64,000 nucleotides of DNA from Cannabis sativa (GCF_029168945.1 NC_083604.1:9478812-9542811), one strand, 5' to 3'; positions 11,621 through 24,205 are shown, numbered from the stretch's first letter. The notes: generated by a model from the sequence alone, not told the origin. A program made the numbers and translations.

Positions 11621-12301
11621 GGGCTGAACATCGGGCGGGTTTCGGGTTCACGGGTTCACGGGTTTTGGGTTCGCGGGTTCATGGGTTTCGGATTCAAAAA
11701 AATGAAACCGAATCCGGACCCAAATAGGGCACGGGTTGGCGGATTAGCGGGTTTCGGTTGGCCAGGTTGACCCAGTCAACTCGGTCAACTCTTTAAAAAA
11801 ATTAATTTTTTATTCAAAATTAATAAAAATAACAATAAATTAAAATAAAATTTGTATATATTATTAAAAAATTATGATATATTTTTGAATATAAATTATT
11901 TAATATAATATATATAAATTTTTAATAAAAAATTATATATAAAAATATATTTAATTTATATTATTTAAGAAAATAAATTTATAAGAAAATCAAAAAAAAT
12001 AAAAAAAATCTGAGAGTTTAAATTTTAAAAAAAGTTTAGGATTTTTTATTTTTTAATTAATAATTTAATATATATATAAATTGTAATAAAAATAAAAATA
12101 TATAAAACATATTTAAATTGCGGGTTGGCGGGTTCAACCCGAAATCCGGTATTCCTAAAAACTCAACCCGTGAATCCGCCCGAAGGGTACCGGGTTGAAC
12201 CCGACCCGCCCGAACATTTTTTCACAAAAAAAAAAAAAATTTTTGCGGGTTCGGGGGGTTGCTCGGGTTCGGGTCGAACCCGCTAGAAATGTTCAGCCCT
12301 A
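11621..12301. mobile_element. hAT-type MITE with subterminal GGGTTC repeats
   Basis: Inverted ends GGGCTGAACAT (11621) and ATGTTCAGCCC (to 12299), of hAT form. The heptamer GTTGGAA flanks both sides (11614-11620 and 12302-12308), consistent with a target duplication. Just inside each end are GC-rich clusters of CGGGTTC/GCGGGTT (11635-11770, and 12120-12285 mostly in inverse orientation) around an AT-rich core. Such subterminal arrays bind transposase in hAT elements. No ORF: non-autonomous. Confidence 0.75.
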
Positions 12302-12880
12302 GTTGGAAGTAATGGAAATGAAAGGAAACAATCTCCATTCTATTCTTTTGTTTGGTTGCATATTATGTGGCATTTGTTTGGAGGTAATGAAATGGAATAG
12401 AAAGGTAAGGAAACAATCTTCATTCCATTCTTTTATTTAGTTGCATATTAAAATGTTAGAATGATATTTCCACTATTTTGGTAGAATGACAATTTCATTT
12501 TGAAATGAAAGGAAAAACCATTTCAATGCATGATTAGAAAAAATTTAATAATTTTTTTATGCTTTTTAAGTTTTATTCTATTCCATTCCTATTTTCATTC
12601 ACATTCCCTTTCCTATTTTTATGTTTTCATTCCTCCTAACTAAACGCCACCTTAAAGTGTTGGAATGTCATTTTAATGGAATGACCTTTTCACTATTTCA
12701 CTATTTTGGTAGAATGACAATTCCATTTTGAAATAGAAAGAAAGACCATTCCAATGAGAAAAAATTAATAATTTTTTTATCAATTTTTTTTATGTATTTT
12801 AAATTTTATGCCATTCTTATTTTCATTTCCATTCTCATTTTTATATTTTTATTCCTCCCAACCAAACGCCAAGCTCACAA
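12302..12880. mobile_element. MITE-like inverted-repeat pair
   Basis: Two related blocks. Sequence near 12371 (GGCATTTGTTTGGAGGTAATG) faces its complement near 12622-12648 (TCATTCCTCCTAACTAAACG), and a second right-hand end of the same type lies at 12850-12872 (TCCTCCCAACCAAACGCC). Words such as TGGAATGACAATTCC recur between them. The structure suggests a duplicated or nested small foldback element. Its superfamily is not determined. Confidence 0.5.
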
Positions 12881-14224
12881 TCACAAGATGAAATTGTACA
12901 AGTCATTAATAAAATCAGGATTCGTGTTCAAAGTTCAAGAATTACAATCAATTGGAACGTGAAGTTTGATACATTTAGAAAATATTGTTCGAAAATTTTA
13001 TTCCAATCATTCATTTGTTGCTTGAAGCTCCTACAATAATACAGTGAGATGTGGTATATATAAGTCTTGAAAACTCATAAATCAAACAATTATTGATCGT
13101 TTTACTATTCTTGATATTTCCCTTTCTAATTTGGTTACTAATATTGGGGGTTCGAATTTTCTGACAAGTATACCGTTAAGAGTGCGTTTGAATTATTATA
13201 GGCAAACTGTGAGGGTAGTGTGGATGGGGAGATTGTGGCGTTTTGAAAGAAGTTTTAGCAATTAAAACTTTCTCTAAAGGTAAAAAAATTGTATATGAAG
13301 GACGGTTAGTGGGTGTCTTCCAACAAGAGTTTAGTTGAAGACTAAACATGTGGATGCCTCTTTGTTGTGTCTGATTTGTCATGGAGTAGGTGAATCAATT
13401 TTACACTGTTTAGTTGCCTGTGATTAGGGTTGCACATGTGCTAGGTTGGTTGGATTGGAAATGTTTTAATGGACCAACTCAATAACTGCGGTTTGGAAAA
13501 ACTATGAATCATTCACTTTTTTTAATTGTACAACCCAACTATACTTTAACGATATAAGGGTTGGATTGGGATTAATATTTTAGACTTTATATTTATATTA
13601 CAAAAATGATAAAAATCAATTATCCAAAGTTTAATTTTAAAAAACTATGAATTATTGGTAAGATATTAAGAAGTAAGAACTATTAAAGCTTACAAAAATA
13701 TGATGATATCATCAGTACCCATCCATCCTAACAATAGAAATAGGAGCATGCATTATAAGATAATCATAATTAAACTTATTATTTGAAGGTAACCATAAAC
13801 TAAAAATATAAATGACAAATGTTAAAGTTCTCAAGTCTCAAAAAAAAAAAAAATTGTTCACAATAAGAATTATAAAGTTTTAAAGGAAAAATAAAGTTGA
13901 AAAGATAAATTAAACTAGCTTTGTGATTCATCCACTCAAGAAGATGACTTACATGCAAATTTAAGAAAAATATAAAATTAAGTAATTTATGCATAATAAA
14001 AAATTAAGTATATAACTTTGTATATCTTTTTATTCCTTAGTCAACAATCAGAGTTCTAATTTTCTGCATCTCCTTTATGTTGTGTTTCCTTTATTTGAAT
14101 TATCTAAAAAAAAACTTATTAAAATATAATTGAAAATAAATTAAAAAGTAGAGTAATATATTTACATTGTTCAAGAAAGTCATAAGCTTGAGTGTCATCC
14201 AAGTATTTCTCAACTTGAATGCCT
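12881..14224. other. No gene recognised; possible hAT end
   Basis: Low-coding sequence with scattered AT tracts. GGTTGGATTGG-like words at 13445-13570, next to TAGGGTTGCACATG (13425), resemble the terminal/subterminal part of a hAT element. They could be the outer end of the element carrying the transposase at 14225-16075. I could not pair this with a right-hand end. Confidence 0.3.
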
Positions 14225-16075
14225 TCACGTGATACCTTTAACTAATTTTGAGTGCAAACTAGTGCCTCTACCGGTTTTGGACCAAAGAACTTCTAAATGA
14301 ATCTAAAAAACGACCACTAGTACTAAAAGCAGATTCAGAGGCCACAGTAAAAATAAAATAATAAGGACATCTCTTGCAATCAATGACAAAATATTATACC
14401 TCCTAGCATTATCCTTCCACCAAGTAAGGACATCAAATGAAGAAGTCATTGGATTAACGATCTCATCTCTCAAATACCTCTCAATATCATTCACCTTCTC
14501 AGTCAAACACTTCATCACTTCTTGTTGCAAATATAGAGATAATAATTTCTTTCTTGAATTTGCTTGATCTGACTCTTTGGTGGTGATACACTACCATTGT
14601 CTTTCTCAACATTAATCTTAGATTTATTCTCCATACTATAGCAAGTATACAAATGTTGAAGGGTTTGCTCCACCTTGAGCACAATCTTTGCAACAATTTC
14701 AGTATTATAAACACTCTCAAAATAATATTTAAGATACTTCATCTTATACCTAGGATCAAGTACGACAGCAACAAACGACATAACATTGATATTTTTATAT
14801 TCCCCTAATATTTGTTATACTTTCTTTTCATACTGATTGCCATAACAGACAACAAATGTTCATCACTTGAGGCCAAATAAGACAATTGAGTGTGAATTTC
14901 ATAAATTTCATGATAAAAAGTGTTTGATGTAACAAGTAAGGTATCACTAAACTTTAGTGTGACTTCATAAGAAGAGCGTATAAACTTGATGAATATCTTA
15001 ACACTCTCCCAATCAGTACTAGTAGGCGGTCTAACTATCTTCTTCCCACTTTCATTTTCATTGAAGTAACTCAAGAATATATCATCTTCCTCCTCACACC
15101 TTGAAAATGCATTCTCATCTCAAAGATAATAGCAACATCTAGCATCATAAAAGTTGAGTTCCACCTTGTAGGCACATCTAAAACTAAACACCCTTTGCAA
15201 TCAATCTTTTTTCTCTCAGCACAAGCTTTGATTTTTTCCAATCGTGCAGGAGATGAGCGAATGTACCTCACAACATTACGAATAACAACAATTGAATCAT
15301 GCAAATCTTTTAGGCCCTCCTTCACAATAAAATTCACTATGTGAGCAGAATATCTAAATGCATAAAATCACCATCAAGAACAGACTATTTTCATGCATTG
15401 ACTCTCCTCTTAACAAAACTAACAGCTACATTATTGGCTAATGCATTGTTCACAGTCACCGCAAAAACCTTCTCTTTTTCCCAACTAACAAACACGATTC
15501 AATCGTCTTACCAATGGTATCTCTTTTATGGTTTAGAATTTGACAAAAACTTATAATTCATTTTTTCAAACATTAATCACTGTCAATGTAGTGTGTTGTT
15601 AGACACATGTAAGGAATTTGTTGGATGGATGTCCAACAATCAATTGTTAAACACACTCTTTGACTCACCTTGATCAACTCCTCTTTTAGTTTTACGTTTT
15701 CATCTAAATCTAAATAAAGTAGGTATATATATATCTAGTAATTGTCATTCTGCTAGGAAGAACAAATCTAGATTGCACCACTTTCATGAGATGTTTAAAG
15801 CCTTCACCTTCTACAACTTTAAATGCATGTTCATCTAACACTACCATCATTGCTAGAGTATTTCGACAATTCTCCTTATTAAAGGCCACTACCAACAAAT
15901 TTCCACCACCCTCATTACTATTTTGAAAATTCAATAACTTTTGTTTCTTATCAGATACCCTAGATGTATATTTCTTACATTGATTTTTCAAATGACTCCA
16001 TATATTACTGGTTCCTACTCTAGTACTATGACAAACATAGTCTTTCTCGTTATAATTACATTTTCACCTAGGATT
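14225..16075 (-). pseudogene. Broken hAT-family transposase (BED finger, RICESLEEPER-like)
   Basis: Minus-strand pieces in shifting frames spell a hAT transposase in the expected order. Near 15960-16070: a BED-type zinc-finger remnant with IWSHLKNQCKKYTS. 15710-15950: FKHLMKVVQSRFVLPSRMTI. 15071-15337: RNase-H-like core pieces with LDVPTRWNSTFMMLD. 14805-15074: a region with FYHEIYEIHTQL. 14515-14781: FVAVVLDPRYKMKYLKYYFE. 14303-14530: the hAT dimerisation region with NPMTSSFDVLTWWKDN and YNILSLIARDVL. Frameshifts and stops separate the pieces, so it cannot encode a full enzyme. In life hAT transposases cut and paste elements with 8-bp target duplications. Whether this decayed copy relates to the nearby hAT MITE (11621-12301) is unknown. 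Confidence 0.8.
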
Positions 16076-16789
16076 ATTTAGATTCCTCCCTCAATTTTTG
16101 TAAAATAATCACAAACAGCTGACCTGACACTGCTTTATGTTTGCTTGCATAATAGAGCACTCGTGAGCCAAGGCCCAGCAAGATAGAAAATAATACAGTA
16201 TTGTTAACGGTGAGAACTTGTCAACTAATCTAGTGGCCAAAAAATACAAAGTAACCCAAAAATTAAATGATGATAAAGATGAAGATGAAGATGAAAAGAT
16301 GTCTGAAAGTTATTTTCTCTCTATTGCATTCAAAGCCTAAGTTACACCAAGATATTTTCCAACCCCCTCTCATATTTAAGATGGGAGTATTTATAGGCTC
16401 TAATGACCTAGTGTACAAAGAGGTCCCATAGGAACAAAACGCCACTTTGACGTTGCATGTCGCAGGTTCTGGAGGTGGTTTGGCACCTCGTACCCTTATT
16501 TGGTGTCAGGTGGTCCCTGACTGCACGAAAGTGATCCTCGGTTGCAGGCATGTGGTCTTTGGTTGCAGGGGAGCGGTCCCCGATTATAGGTTGCAATAAA
16601 GTGGTTGCAACACACCCTTGGTTGGGTCCTCAAACCTCATAGGTCTGTTGTCGCCGCTACTCGTACCTCCTTGCTTTCAAAATTCTCAAAAGGCATGGTT
16701 GTGCGCTTTCTCCTTGCACACCTTGTCGATGTGCGTTCACCTCTCACCTTATATTTATAATCCTCGAAACATACTTACACAACACACAC
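16076..16789. other. No gene recognised; GAT-rich microsatellite
   Basis: Contains a (GATGAA)-rich run near 16267-16297. Further right are repeated words of the form GTGGTC..TGGTTGCAGG (about 16500-16600). The ORFs here look incidental. Confidence 0.45.
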
Positions 16790-17150
16790 AATGGCTCGTA
16801 TGCGAGACCTCCCATGGGCTCACATGCGAGCCCTCAACACTCAATACACACACAACATGCCCCCCATTAGACACACACGACTCACATGTGAGCCCCCCCA
16901 CACACACGCATACTACACTTTACACTACACACACACACGACTTGCATGCGAGCTCCCATACACACTCACACACAGAGGTCTCACCAGTACCCCACACACT
17001 CGCATACAGACACACATCTCACCACTCCCCCATACACACGGCTCACATGCGAGCCCCCTATGGGCTCGCATGCGAGCCCCCCACTCATCTGCACTACACA
17101 CACACACTCCAAGCTCGGTTTTCATTAGAGCCTCCACGTGGGTCTCCCAC
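16790..17150. repeat. CA-rich minisatellite with palindromic GCATGC cores
   Basis: (CA)n-rich sequence punctuated about six times by variants of the palindrome CTCRCATGCGAG followed by CCC (near 16796, 16819, 16879, 16938, 17041 and 17063). Long ORFs on both strands are by-products of the repeat. A palindrome repeated at irregular spacing is unusual for a plain CA microsatellite. Confidence 0.7.
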
Positions 17151-18349
17151 TAAGGCATGCACACATGAATCCTTGTAGGGTTTACGTGGTTAGTCTTGGA
17201 ATTGTGTGGACGTATCTTGACATCCAAAAATATAGTCTTCAAGAAATATGCATCGGGTGAGTAGGCTGACTGAGTGTGCTCTCGCTCATCTCTTTGCCCT
17301 TAGACAAATAATCTTGAAGATTAGCGAAGCTAATTTTTAGGGTTAACACTTGCCCCCAGTTTACAAGAATTCTTTCAAGTGTTCTTGTCGACTGAGTGAG
17401 TTGATGGATTTGCCTGGCCGATGCGTGAGGCCCTCCTAGTTTTCTTTGAGAAGGTTTTCTCTTTGCGTTCATGGCTTCCCTTGCTTGAATCTTACTTTGT
17501 GCCAATATATTGGTGCAATGGAGGATTCACTTCACCTCGACAGATCCTCTTTCTTTTTTTAAGAAGTGACTTCAAGCTCTGCGTGGTTGAAAGACATTAT
17601 TTCTTGACATTGGCTAAATGACTCTGAGGGTTGCTCTTTGGCTAATCTTCTTTTGTAACTGAGGTTGGCCGAGTGACTCTAGGGTCACTTTTTGGCCAAG
17701 TGACTTTCCCCGCTTTGGGTAAGCAGGCATCCATTTGAGGGAGTATGGCTTTTTGAGCAGTCTCATCCTCTTACTAGGATGGAAGGGGGCTTATTGTACT
17801 TGACTGCATCCCTTCTTAATTTATAAGTGTTTGCTTACGTTTGAGAGGCGTTCCTCTTGTTTCAACATTATGCCATGAGCATCTTTCAGGAGCTCTTTAG
17901 GCTCGATAACTTTTGCGAGGAAAGATGTATTTCTTTCGTCAAGCAAGGGTAACTAATCCTTGCCGAATTAAATTTTTTGCCTCTCCTCCTCGTCTTTCCA
18001 AGTACGTAGTGTTACCCATGGTCCCACACCCTTGGACTTACGTGACACACATTTTTTTATGTGCATACCTTCCTACTTCATTGTTGTCGTTGTTATTTAA
18101 TGAAAGTGGAGGGATATTGCTTTGCCGTTCTAGAACAAGGTGTGATTGACTAATCCCAATGTAATATTCTTGTATTCAAGAGTACAATTTAGAGGCCATC
18201 TGAGTGACCCTTTGTTTCATTACATTAGGACACCAAGATGGAAAAATAAGAAAAAACTTGATCTAGTGGGATTGCCTTATAGGCTATCTCCTTGATTCCA
18301 TAACCCAAATGGCTAAAAAAAATACATTAGACTTGCCTTTTCAACAATA
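17151..18349. other. Probable 3' region of decayed Gypsy element
   Basis: No gene recognised. It lies directly downstream (in the minus orientation) of the integrase end at 18350, so it is probably the element's 3' noncoding part. I did not find its LTR. Repeated words GAGTGACTCT and TTGGCCGAGTGAC occur at 17620-17710. Confidence 0.35.
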
Positions 18350-18485
18350 GTATTTCTTCAAGTGTACTGCGTTCCATGCCCTCGATATCACCGTGTCATC
18401 CATGCCGGCCAACTTGTACGTCTCGAGCGGGATGACTTTGGCAGACTGATAGGGAACTTCCCAATTGGCCCCCAAAACTCCTTCT

Positions 18486-21327
18486 GTAACGCCATATTCC
18501 ATAAAAATACCACGTGTCTGATTTTATAAACTAGATTAATACTAATATATTAATTAATTATAAAAAATTGTGAGAATATTAAAGACTTCACTAAAATAAA
18601 AGACTGAAAATAGACATTATAACAGTAGTAAAAAGATGTTCTGGGAATCCCTGTTATTAAAAGATTTACCCAAAAGACTATAGACAACAACAATTCAAAA
18701 CACAATTCAAAACACAGCAGATACAGCCAGTCCAAAACAACTTCTGGCAACTCGGCACACAAGTTAGTGGGATCAATATGTACATTGTTGGAGAAGGTAG
18801 TCACCTCATGGTAGCTCTAACTTTTCCTTGTCCTTACCTGCACCACATAGCACCTGTGAGTCACAAGGACTCAGCAAGAAAAACAATAATAATAATCATA
18901 TAGTTTATTATTTGAATATTATCATTTATGCACAATCAGAATCAAACCATTAAACATTGTTCATAAGATGAAATCTAAATCACTATACAAATATTTAGTA
19001 ATACAAAACTATTATACCAATAATAGAAATCATATTCATTTAATAATATATATTATATATGTTGCCTCATAAGGTAATGCTTTGATTTGATAATCCTGTA
19101 TTACATTGCCTAATCAGGCAAGCTCGTACCATAGCTTGGCACCCATATATCGCATAACTACATCACCTAATCAGGTGAGCCTGTGCCAAAAACCTGCACC
19201 CATATATCATATAATTACATCACCTAATTAGGTGAGCCCGCGCCACAACCTGGCACCAATATAACGCATTGCCTAATCAAACGAGCCCGTACCTACGCCC
19301 GGAACATAATTATATCACCTAATCATGTGAGCCCATGCCACAACCTGACACTAATATATCGCATCGTCTAATCAGATGAGCCTGTACCTAGGTCCAGTAC
19401 TTATCATATGTCACTGACGCCCGTATCTACACGTCACTAGGAGGAAACCCTACAACAGATTCATTCTATACCATAACCTAGCAATTTTCATATCACTGAC
19501 GCCGTATCTACACGTTGCCAGGAGAAAACCCAACAACAGTTTTATTCTATACCATAACCTAGCAATTTTCATATCACTGACGCTGTATCTGCACGTCGTT
19601 AGGAGAATCACATCACCTTATCCGGTGAGCCCGTACCTATGCTCGGTACTCATCATATGTCACTGACGCCCATACCTACACCCGATACGTTGCTAGGAAA
19701 ATCGCATCACCTAATCAGGTGAGCCCGTACCTACACTCATCATATGTCACTGATGCTTGTACCTACGCCTAGTATGCCGCCAGGTATATCGCATCACCTA
19801 ATCAGGTGAGCTCATATATTATATCTATAGTATCATCACATTATCATTGCTTAACCAGTCAATCTTATCATTATATAACAATATTAATTGCATTACAATA
19901 CAATGTACTATGCAGTACAATATACTTTTCTTACCTTAAGTTTTGGTTTAGGTAAATTGGCCGACCTACTTAGAGTACGATCGATGATCTCGGGCCCTAT
20001 GTCATAACAATAATAAACTAATAAGTGTTTATCTCAAAACACGGCTTAACAGTTGCAAAAGATAGCTTTGGGATTCCTACCAAATCCTGTAGTTCAAATA
20101 CACTAAAATAAAACTTATATTTAGGCTCTAAAATATACACTTTATGGTAGAGCTCATTGTAAGCTTCGAAATGGTAGATAAAACGTCCAAAATAGACACC
20201 CGAGTGAAAAGTTATGGCAAAAATATGAAATTTGACTTTTCTAAAAACTGACCAAACAGAATTCCGGTTGGTACATCCGGAATTCTAGTTCTGAATAGCC
20301 AAGAACAGGATTTTCCTCAACTTTAAACCCTCCAAACTAGCTCCAAACCTAACAAAATCATTCCAAACTTCACAAGACACATATATATCATTCATATAAC
20401 AATCCTAACGTAACAAAAATTAAAACCATGTCCTTAAATGAAAAGTGTCATTAAAGCTCAAGCTTTGAGCTTTAAAAGCTCAAACTTAGTTCCTACCTCA
20501 AAACTACAATAAGGCAATCAAAAGAGCATTCAAAACACTTCTTATTACACCCAAAAACTCAGCCAAAACCTTACCCAACTCACTGCAGCCACATAACCAA
20601 AATTCCACTTCCAAAATGCTAAACTTTTCATGAAAACGAAGGGAGAAAAATTAGAAACACTACCTTGAGCTTACTCCCTTCCCACTATGATCACACCTTG
20701 GCTATCAAGAGCTTGAGAAGCTGAGTTTGGGAAGAAGAAAAATTAAAAAAGAATGGTGTGTGGTGATTTGGTTTTGCTCGAGAGAAAAAGGTGAAAAGAT
20801 GTGAGGGTTACTTCTTTTCATTTTAGGTTCATCAACTCATAAAATTTATAAATATATATAATCAGACTCTTTTAGAATAAAGAAAATAAGGACAATAATA
20901 ATAATAAAACTTTATTAATAATAACTATTTTATTATTTCTTAGCCAATAAAAAATTTATACTTCTAGGGTGCTAAGTTAAATTTACATACTCCTAATTAC
21001 CCCCAATACTTACACTATCAACGTATCACAATATTCCCATCAAAACTAATAATTAAACTCATTATGATATTTTTGGCCCCCGATCGAGTCTCCATGGTCG
21101 CCAAACCTGAAAATATTTTTATTCTACATATAACTCATATTACATTCACACATGCTATATAAATCTCCGTAATTTATAAATTATGCTTATTTACTCACTT
21201 ATAGAAAATTTAAAATTTATGTTGAACTAGATTAGTAGGATCATAATCCCACTTATTACCTGCTTAACCCATAATATAATTATAAATCATAATTACTTAC
21301 CATTAGACTTATTGGGATATTACACCT
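18486..21327. mobile_element. Unclassified 2.8-kb insertion inside Gypsy integrase
   Basis: The boundaries come from the interrupted integrase: coding sequence stops at about 18485 and resumes at about 21328 (GATCAAGGAGCAG then GGAGTTTTGGGG on the minus strand). The inserted DNA starts near TGTAACGCCATATTCC and ends near the complement of TGTAATATCCC, so TGTAA is a short shared terminus. A 3-bp CCT, or an imperfect CTCCT/CACCT pair, could be the target duplication. The interior has a tandem repeat (19080-19820) and no ORF with recognisable domains. The superfamily is undetermined. Confidence 0.6.
19080..19820 (+). repeat. Minisatellite with CACCTAATCAGGTGAGCCCG motif
   Basis: At least seven imperfect copies of CATCACCTAATCAGGTGAGCC-like sequence (itself a partial palindrome, CACCTxATCAGGTG) alternate with a second module containing TCACTGACGCC..TACCTACAC. 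Units are irregular and both modules diverge along the array. Confidence 0.75.
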
Positions 21328-23740
21328 GCTCCTTGATCCCTAGTATTTAGGAGGACCTTCCTTAGCACCAAGTCTCAGGTCTTGAAGGCATGCATACAGA
21401 CTCTCGAATTATAGTATCATGTCATCCTTAATTGATATGCTGTTAATCTCATCTTGGTTGCATCCCTCCTTTCCTCCAAGAGATCTAGGTTTTCTGCCAT
21501 TACTTTTTCATTGGCCTCCTCATTGAAATTCTTCACACAAAATGAGCTGAGCTTCAACTCAATGAGAAGTACAACTTCACACCCGTATGCCAAGGAGAAA
21601 GGAGTTTCGCCCGTGGTGGAACAAGGCGTATTCCTATATGCCCAGAGTACATTTGGCAGTTCATCCACCCATCTACCTTTACGTTTCTCCAACTTTGTTT
21701 TGAGGTTCTTCTTGATTATCTTGTTTGCTGCCTCAACCCGTTAGCCTGTGGGTGCACCACCTTCGAGAATCCCCTCTCAATGCCTCTCTCAGTGCAGTAA
21801 GAATTCAACAAATCTCCTTTAAATTGGGTCCCGTTGTTAGTGATTATCTTGTAAGGCACTCCAAATCTACACATTAGGAATTTATTGATGAAGGACACCA
21901 CTTGTTTAGCAATGATGCTAACTAATGCCTCAACCTCTACCCATTTGGTGTAATAGTCTATTGCCACCACCGCATATTTTGCCCCGGCTCTACCCATCGA
22001 TAAGGCCCTAATCAAGTCAATTCCTCATATGGTGAAAGGCCGCGGGCTGGTCATGCTCGTGAGTTCGGTCGAAGGGCGCCTGCTGTAGCTAGCATGCCTT
22101 TGACATTTATCACATTTTTTTGTGAACACCACCTCATCTTTCTCAAAGCTAGGCCAGTAGTCTCCCTGCTTGAACACATTCCCTGACATCGAATAACCCA
22201 CTATATGGTTTCTGCATTCTCCTTCATGTATCTCATATAACACTTGTTGCACTTCACTTTCTTTCATACAATGTAGGAGCATGGCGGAGTAACCTCTTTT
22301 GTACAGAACTCTATCCATCAAGACATCCCTAGAGGTCTTATACTAGATTCTTTGAGCCTCCTTCTTATCCATGGGCAACTTTCCTTCTTGGATGTACTCA
22401 ATGTACGACGTCATCCAAAAGGGTTCTTCCTCTTCCACTTGTAACACTAGATCACACTCAATAGTTGATTAGGCTAAGAACTCCACTGGTACAGACTCTA
22501 GGACATCAACCTCCCAAGTTGACACAAGCCTAGCTAGGGCGTCGATTCTGACGTTGCTCTCCCTTAGGTTTTGTTCAATTGTGAAGTGTTGCAGCTGCTC
22601 CAAGTAACTCCTAACCTTGGCCAAGTATGCCACCATCCTTGGTCCCTTTGCTTGGTATTCTCCCCTCACTTCAAAACCACCAACTGTGAGTCGTTGAAAA
22701 TCTGCAGCCACGTGACCTTTAATTCCTTAGTGAGTCTCAATCCAGCTAACATTGCTTCATACTCAGCCTCATTGTTGGAGGCCTTGAAGCCGAACCTTAT
22801 TGCGCAATGCATTTTGGTTCCTCCAGGGGTTGTAATGTCATTACAACCTCAGCCCCTGCTCCATTGTCATTTGAGGCTCCGTCCACATGCAACTTCCAAA
22901 TGAACTCTCCTTCTCCATTCTCTTATAACTCTTTGTCGACTTCTCACTCTTGGTCTTCCCCGTCTAGACGATAGGTGAGCTTTGCCATGAAATCTGCCAT
23001 CATCTACCTGTTGATCAACACTCTTGCGGTATAAAATATGTCAAATTGACTTAGCTCTATCGACCATTTGAGTAGGCATCATGAGGTTTTGGGTTTGTGC
23101 AACACTTGCCTCAAAGGGTGGTTGGTCAACACCACAATTGGGTGTACATGAAAGTATGGCTCTAACTTTTGTGACGCCACAATGAGAGTGTAAGTCAACT
23201 TCTCAATCTCTTAGTAACATCTCATCATCCACAAAACTCATACTGATGTAGTACACATGTTGTTGCTACTTTCCATCCCCTCTTACAAGGGCAGCACTTA
23301 GGGCATGTTCAGAGACTGTCAGATATATGTACAACTTCTCACCCTTTTCTAGTTTAGCTAACAAAGGCGAGTTTCCTAGATGCTCCTTCAAGCTTGTGAA
23401 GGTCCTCTTGCAATCCTTATCCTAAATAAATTTCTTATTTCCTTTGAGGGTGTCGAAGAATGGGAGACATTTGTTAGTGGACCTTAAATAAACCTATTTA
23501 GAGCGGTTACTCTCTCGGTTGGGCACTTCACCTCCCTCCTATTCTTTGGAGACTCCATGTTTATTAATGCTTTTATTTTTTTGGGGATTACTTCTATGCC
23601 CCTCTCGTTGACCAAGAATCCCAGGAACTTTCTAGAGGACACGCCAAATACACACTTCAGTGGATTCAACTTCATCTGATATTTGCGAAGGGTAATGAAC
23701 ATTTTGTCTAAATCCTTGACTATATCCCTTTGTTGTGTAG

Positions 23741-24205
23741 AGGAGAGAATGTTTGTCTCTTCCTCTGTATTTATGTGTTTTGTATTGTCTTGAGTCTGTA
23801 ATCAAGTTAACAAAAAAGAAGAACAAAGTGCAAACCTTCAGGAGAAGGCTTTTCAAGCTTTCAGGAGAAAATATTTCAAATCTTGTCTCAGGAGAAAGCA
23901 AGCACTCCTCAAGCAGATTGAAGGGAGTTTAAGCACTTGAAGTTTCAGCAAGATTCATTTGAGAAGGTAGAATACACCAAGCTTGCGACATATAATAAGA
24001 GGGAGTCAATTTATGCACAAGTTAATTACTTTGTATTCTTGAGATCTATCTAATGAATCTTATCTTTGGGCTTGTCTCCATGGACTAGTAACAATCTGCA
24101 AGGATTGTTGATACCATGTATAAAAACTTTGTGTATTTTTTATTTCCCCCACTTTTATTTTTTGCTGGTTTTTTATTCTACAGTTACAGAGTCGTGTTCT
24201 GTAGC
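23741..24205 (+). mobile_element. LTR-like relic hosting the Gypsy insertion
   Basis: Sequence with a GATACCATGTATAAAAACTT stretch and a pyrimidine-rich tail looks like part of an older LTR. It continues across the insertion: removing 24206-46288 and one copy of GTAGC joins 24205 to 46294 as GTGTTCTGTAGCTATAG. No coding potential; class uncertain. Confidence 0.35.
24201..24205 (+). repeat. Target-site duplication, left copy (GTAGC)
   Basis: Five bases directly before the 5' LTR, identical to the five after the 3' LTR (46289-46293). This is the size made by Gypsy integrases. Confidence 0.9.

Larger units (their letters stand above)
18350..23740 (-). pseudogene. Decayed Tat-type Ty3/Gypsy pol, split by an insertion
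   Basis: Minus-strand remnants in 5'-to-3' order. 23484-23740: end of reverse transcriptase (LNPLKCVFGVSSRKFLGFLV). 22469-22950: second RNase H ([21 protein letters not shown] and upstream pieces). 22025-22321: integrase zinc finger (KKCDKCQRHA). 21716-22015: integrase core (AVVAIDYYTKWVEVEA, FGVPYKIITNNGTQFKG). 21417-21692: core end (VDELPNVLWAYRNTP). 18350-18485: integrase C-terminus (NWEVPYQSAKVIPLETYKLA, AWNAVHLKKYY), separated from the rest by the insertion at 18486-21327. Stops and frameshifts are frequent and gag, protease and most of the RT are gone. It is much older than the related element at 24206. Confidence 0.85.

Noticed and set aside
16618..17178. 186-aa ORF (plus strand) and overlapping ORFs in the CA-rich minisatellite
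   Set aside because: Composition-driven: His/Thr/Pro-rich reading of CA repeats, open on both strands, with no domain.
19080..19820. CRISPR-like array (repeats with palindromes)
   Set aside because: Repeat spacing is irregular, units degenerate gradually, spacers are repetitive, and the host is a plant; it is a minisatellite in a transposable element.
23741..24205. A complete older LTR at the Gypsy insertion site
   Set aside because: Only layout suggests it; no partner LTR or clean TG..CA ends were found, so it is reported as a low-confidence relic.
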